Origin: Alcaligenes faecalis
GTDB taxonomy: Bacteria; Pseudomonadota; Gammaproteobacteria; Burkholderiales; Burkholderiaceae_B
DNA length: 64,000 bases
Assembly: GCF_041521385.1 (NCBI RefSeq)
Contig: NZ_CP168006.1
Span: 310,001-374,000, forward strand
Direction of reading: 5' to 3'
Translations under genes and position numbers: made by a program
Shown here: positions 60,245 through 64,000 of the stretch, piece by piece
How the letters are laid out: each line of letters starts with the position of its first letter
Position numbering within the stretch: the stretch's first letter is position 1
Notes under the pieces: model-generated
Seen by the model: only the letters and a program-made list of their open reading frames with translations
Told to the model about the DNA's origin: nothing
Databases searched by the model: none

Positions 60245-61120
60245 TCAAGGCTGTGCTTTCTGATCCACTGCCTGTGCAATTACGTTGCCGATAGCCGCGA
60301 TGGCCGCATTGCGCGCTTGCATCGAGGCTTTCGTTTCCGTGATGTAGACAGCAGCCACCAGCGGCGCACGCTCTGGTGGCCACATCACCGCCACCACCCC
60401 ACGCGTGCCGTACCCTGCGGCTCCCGTTCGATCTGCCACGATCCAGCTTTCAGGTACTCCCGCCCGCAGCAAAGGCCCACCCACTTCGTTATGACGCAGC
60501 CAATCAATCAGCCGATCACGGTCTGGGGTTGTAAGCGCATCGCCCAGGACCAGACTTTGCAAGGTCTGAACCATGGCTTGTGGGGTCGTTGTGTCACGCA
60601 GATCGCCGGGCGTGGCTTCATTCAGACTGGGCTCATTACGGTCCAGACGCGTCACCGTATCGCCGATCGTGCGTAGAAAGGAGGTGACAGCCTGCGGTCC
60701 ACCCAGCATCTCCAGCACCCCATTGGCAGCGGTATTGTCGCTGTTGCGCATCGTAATCGCACACAATTGAGCCGCTGACACATACTGGCCGATCAGGTTT
60801 TCCGTCGTGGGGGCGTAAGACTGAACAGCTTCCTCTTTAATTCGCCAGGCCGTCTTCATCGCCCCTGGCCCTCTGGCCAACAAGGCAGAACAAATCAAGG
60901 CTTTGCTGGTGCTGGCCATGGGGAAACGTTCGTCGGCGCGATACTGCCAGAGCTGGCCATCTGCCGTATCCAGCACGGCCAGACCGATACGGGCCTGCAA
61001 GGACTGCTCTGCCTCTTGTGCGGCCTGAACCACCGGATGGGTTTGCGCTCCAAGCACATGGAAAGGCAAGCCCGCCATGATCAAGGTCGCTGCCAGTGGT
61101 TTCAGTCTTTGTGTGCTCAT
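60245..61120 (-). CDS. Class A beta-lactamase with an R-T-G box
   Basis: Periplasmic serine beta-lactamase of 291 residues with a signal peptide (about 1-25). The active site is complete: S70-T-S-K73, SDN at 127-129, the omega-loop Glu163 in EPSLN, and RTG (231-233) in place of the usual KTG. Cys77 and Cys120 fit the disulfide of TEM-like enzymes; the extra pair of class A carbapenemases is not apparent. An R-T-G box is characteristic of carbenicillin-hydrolysing (CARB/PSE) enzymes. It is a monocistronic chromosomal gene with no LysR-type regulator next to it. Its spectrum cannot be predicted. Confidence 0.92.
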   Translation of the reverse strand: MSTQRLKPLAATLIMAGLPFHVLGAQTHPVVQAAQEAEQSLQARIGLAVLDTADGQLWQYRADERFPMASTSKALICSALLARGPGAMKTAWRIKEEAVQSYAPTTENLIGQYVSAAQLCAITMRNSDNTAANGVLEMLGGPQAVTSFLRTIGDTVTRLDRNEPSLNEATPGDLRDTTTPQAMVQTLQSLVLGDALTTPDRDRLIDWLRHNEVGGPLLRAGVPESWIVADRTGAAGYGTRGVVAVMWPPERAPLVAAVYITETKASMQARNAAIAAIGNVIAQAVDQKAQP

Positions 61121-61215
61121 CGACCCATTCTTTGCATAAGAGTTAGAAAACAGAAAACCTTGCTACGACCCTGACAACAAGCTATGCAAAACTGCTCTGA
61201 GTAAGGTGCTGGGCA

Positions 61216-64000
61216 TCAAGGCTCAATCCGAGGCTGTTTCTCTTGCTTGGCCTTACTAACGGCAGGGACCTCCAACTCTTTGAGCTGGGGATCATCCATC
61301 TTGCCTGTTACCGCATACGTGACAGACAGGTGGCTGCTCATCGGAATCTGCATCAGCCACTGCGTCAGCAAGGCCCCAACTCCTACCATGGGATTGACCG
61401 TGAAATAGGCCGCAATTGCCGCGCCACTCATATCCAGATTCGGATTGACTACCGCAATCAAATCCAGCGTCTCATCCTTGATATCAATCCAGCCCTCCAG
61501 GTTGACCGCTCCGGCCGGGCCTTTGATCTGATAATTGTCCAGTTCCAGCTTGCCCTGCGACAGGTTCATGCGCCCGGTCAGGCTATCGAATGCAAACCCC
61601 TCCTTCACGGCACCGAACAAGTCCATATCCAGTCTGCTCAAGCGTGAAATAGACTGCAAGCTAAGCAACTCCAGCAATTTGGCCGAGCGCGATTTCAGGC
61701 TGATAAAGCGTCCTTTGCGAAGATCCACATTGAACTGACCGCGGATGTTGCGCTTATCAAAAGACCAGGGAAAATTGCTCCAGAACAAGGCCGCCTGCAC
61801 CGTGCCGTCACCATCTTTGATGGACTCGGTCAACAAGCCACTGACATCCACAAACTGCCCCAAATTGCTTACCTGGCTATTGGCAAGCAATTCCAGCCCC
61901 CGCTGCGGCCCACTCAATGCCAAAGAACCGTAACCGTGAAGCTGCATGCCCTGTGCATTCAAGGAAATGTTTTCCAAAGTCCACTTGTGGCCCGTTCCTG
62001 CTGGTTTGCCTTTAGCTTCCAACGCGCCAAAGCGCACGCCCTGTATCTGCAAATCATCTACCTTGAACGAGATCGCGGGCAAAGCCAGATCGTCATTCAT
62101 GGGCAGATCAGCCTCGGGCCAAGCCCAATCAGGTCTGCCACCACCGAGGTACAAATGGGAAAAATTGGCGTTGAACATGCCGGTATAGCGGCCACCTTGA
62201 TGTTGCGCCTGCAGTCGCCCTTCGGCTTGCTTGGCCTTCAGGTTCAGAAACAAGCGGCCAGCAGCATCTTCTGTACTTTCCATCTCCAACTGATCCAGCA
62301 CTTGCCCTCTGAAAAATGCCTGGTCCGCTTTCAGGCGCACCCGCTCCAGCAAAGGCAACAAGGGACGGCCCGACGGAGCCAAAGGGCTGCCGTCCAGATT
62401 CTGACCAAACTCCTCGACAACCCTCTCCCAGGCATCCAGATCCATACGGTCATAGCGGCTATGTAATTCCAAGCCACGTTGGGGCCAACTCACCAGTCCA
62501 GGCGTCCCCATGCTGCCACTTTGAAAGTAACTACCCTGACGGGAGCCTTGAGCATGCAGCAGGTTCAGCAAAAAAGTCTGCCTGTCCTCCAGGCTGATCT
62601 GCAAGCGGTCCATTTTTGCAGCGGAGTCGCTACTCCAATCCGCCTTCAATTTAGCTGCGCGCTCGGCAGGCTTGTAAAAAGGCTCGGGCAAGTTCAGTGC
62701 CAGCCCCGTCAGATCGGACTCGGCGCCAAAGGAAAAAGAACCCTTGGCATCCAGCTTCATCAACACACTATAGGGAGTCTGACCTTGCAAACGCTGCACC
62801 CCCTTCAACTCCAGGTACTGCTCCAGGCCTTTGGCTGTCAGTACACCATTCAGGCGCAAACCGGGTGTGCCGGGTTCGAGCACACCGCTGATTTGGGTGT
62901 CGCCGCCCAGCATTTTGCCGCTCAAGGCTTGGGCACTGACGCCTTTTTCACTGAAGGCCAGCTCGCCCTTCAAGGCCGTCAACGACGGCGCTTCAGGCAT
63001 GTACTGAAACTCGCCATTGCTCATCTGGATTTGGCCCTGTACCTGGGCGTCGTCCGCATTATCCAAAGGAATCTGCAAATTGATGGGTACGGTCCAATCC
63101 CCTTTAACGCGACTGTCAGCCAGCAAGCCATCCAGCAAGGCATTCAAGGGCGATTGATGAACCAGGGCCAGATAACTGGTCGCCGGAGCCTGCGACACGC
63201 CCTCAAGCTTCAAAAAGCTGTTTTGCTCCAAGGACGTAATGTGGGTCTGAATATCGCGCAGCACGATATCCTGTTGCTTGGCGATAGGCATGCGTGCCTG
63301 CTGGGCCACAATGTCCAGATTGTCGTTATGCATGCGTATGCTGCCTTGCACGTCTTCCAGACGCGGCCAGGCCAAACGCTTGGGACGGGCGGGCTGATAA
63401 TCCACAATCCCATCGTCCAATCTACCGGCCACTTCAAAACTGCCATCCTCCGGACTCAAGCCATACGGAAAAGTATCCAGCCCCCCTTGCAGCCGGATTG
63501 TTCCGTCTCGCACTGCCCCCTGCACCAGTCCAGCCTGCATCCATTCGCGCGCCAGAGGGTTGACCGTCAAAGGCAGATAATTCACCAAAGCCGCCAGATT
63601 CAGGTGCCTGAATTGCCCCTGCCAATCGGCCACACCGGCCTCGAACTTGGCATCCTCACGCCAGTTGCCTGTCAACTGCGCATCCAGATCAGGATTGCGC
63701 AAGGCCAGATTCATTTTGCTGACGCTGAGTCTGGCCTGCTCATCCCGGTGGACGGTGCCTTGGGCATTGAGCTGATCCACCGCCCAATACTGGGCAAACA
63801 AATCCGGCACACGCAGACCAAAACCCTTCATCGACAAGGCCCACTGCACATCACCACTTTGCTTGCCTTGGGCCAGCGCCTGCACATCATTCAGCTCCCC
63901 CTCCAGCTCCAGACTGGCTTGCTCCAACTGCAAGCGATCTTCGCTATCCGTCAGCACGGCCACATCCTGCAATTGGGCAGCCAACTGCATCTGTACGGCC
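61216..64000 (-). CDS. YhdP/AsmA-like membrane-associated protein (5' partial)
   Basis: C-terminal 928 codons of a very large envelope protein; the frame stays open to the window edge, so the N-terminus is missing. Repeated segments of long amphipathic beta-strands (GRLDDGIVDYQPA, QISGVLEPGTPGLRLNGVLTAKGLEQYLEL, LDLIAVVNPNLD) and the C-terminal DUF3971/AsmA_2 region (LDSLTGRMNLSQGKLELDNYQIKGPAG written in part as GRMNLSQGKLELDNY) match YhdP, a bridge-like protein that helps move phospholipids to the outer membrane. The end is basic and Lys-rich. Confidence 0.85.
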   Translation of the reverse strand, partial: AVQMQLAAQLQDVAVLTDSEDRLQLEQASLELEGELNDVQALAQGKQSGDVQWALSMKGFGLRVPDLFAQYWAVDQLNAQGTVHRDEQARLSVSKMNLALRNPDLDAQLTGNWREDAKFEAGVADWQGQFRHLNLAALVNYLPLTVNPLAREWMQAGLVQGAVRDGTIRLQGGLDTFPYGLSPEDGSFEVAGRLDDGIVDYQPARPKRLAWPRLEDVQGSIRMHNDNLDIVAQQARMPIAKQQDIVLRDIQTHITSLEQNSFLKLEGVSQAPATSYLALVHQSPLNALLDGLLADSRVKGDWTVPINLQIPLDNADDAQVQGQIQMSNGEFQYMPEAPSLTALKGELAFSEKGVSAQALSGKMLGGDTQISGVLEPGTPGLRLNGVLTAKGLEQYLELKGVQRLQGQTPYSVLMKLDAKGSFSFGAESDLTGLALNLPEPFYKPAERAAKLKADWSSDSAAKMDRLQISLEDRQTFLLNLLHAQGSRQGSYFQSGSMGTPGLVSWPQRGLELHSRYDRMDLDAWERVVEEFGQNLDGSPLAPSGRPLLPLLERVRLKADQAFFRGQVLDQLEMESTEDAAGRLFLNLKAKQAEGRLQAQHQGGRYTGMFNANFSHLYLGGGRPDWAWPEADLPMNDDLALPAISFKVDDLQIQGVRFGALEAKGKPAGTGHKWTLENISLNAQGMQLHGYGSLALSGPQRGLELLANSQVSNLGQFVDVSGLLTESIKDGDGTVQAALFWSNFPWSFDKRNIRGQFNVDLRKGRFISLKSRSAKLLELLSLQSISRLSRLDMDLFGAVKEGFAFDSLTGRMNLSQGKLELDNYQIKGPAGAVNLEGWIDIKDETLDLIAVVNPNLDMSGAAIAAYFTVNPMVGVGALLTQWLMQIPMSSHLSVTYAVTGKMDDPQLKELEVPAVSKAKQEKQPRIEP

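Noticed and set aside
60245..61120. Class A carbapenemase
   Set aside because: Position 69 is Ala, so the Cys69-Cys238 disulfide of KPC/GES-type enzymes is missing; only the TEM-like cysteine pair is present.

Overview
The window reads as a chromosomal segment of a betaproteobacterium of the Alcaligenaceae, most likely Alcaligenes or a close relative. This is inferred from gene order (rpsU-dnaG-rpoD; hfq-hflX-hflK-hflC-hisZ-purA; rlmN-rodZ-ispG-hisS-yfgM-bamB-der-hisC), from the lysine/alanine-rich N-terminus of RpoD, and from protein sequence character; no database search was possible. Coding density is high, and no stretch over about 300 bases lacks a gene. I saw no rRNA, tRNA, CRISPR array, insertion sequence or prophage.

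Layout. 1-1254: C-terminal part or all of a sensor histidine kinase (+). 1465-6162: macromolecular synthesis operon rpsU-dnaG-rpoD (-). 6285-15843 and on to 21908: a long minus-strand housekeeping block, with a phosphoribosyltransferase, purA, hisZ, hflC, hflK, hflX, hfq, hisC, der, bamB, a YfgM-like protein, hisS, ispG, a short rodZ and rlmN. Many of these overlap by 1-4 bases. 22060-31423: ndk (-), valS (+), a methyltransferase, the trmD-rimM-rpsP operon, a TusA-like gene and alaS (-).

31708-35257 is a urate catabolism locus: puuE and a GntR regulator (-) diverge from uraH and puuD (+), with a perfect palindromic operator candidate between them. 35530-39212 is a tightly overlapped four-gene operon (-) resembling part of a type IVb pilus assembly cluster (TcpQ/PilL-like, PilN N-terminal-like, PilO2-like, PilP-like), without secretin barrel, ATPase, platform protein or pilin. 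39316-42962 holds a lone UgpB-type binding protein, a D-amino acid dehydrogenase and a ferredoxin/flavin reductase. parC-parE (-) and trxA, rho, gdhA (+) follow.

50898-60211 is the most distinctive accessory region. A minus-strand set encodes an oligopeptide-type ABC importer (binding protein, two permeases, a double ATPase), a Rieske ring-hydroxylating dioxygenase (alpha and beta) and an FMN reductase-like protein. Divergent from it are a stand-alone XylR_N/V4R sensor-domain protein and a GntR regulator whose start overlaps it. This looks like an uncharacterised uptake-plus-oxidation system for an aromatic compound, with an unusual regulatory pair. A class A beta-lactamase with an R-T-G box and the 3' part of a YhdP/AsmA-like gene close the window.

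Regulatory signals include several convincing intrinsic terminators, an intrinsic-terminator-like hairpin inside the rimM coding sequence, a hairpin between hfq and hflX that bears on the hflX start, and a strong non-terminating hairpin between the peptide-binding protein gene and its permeases.
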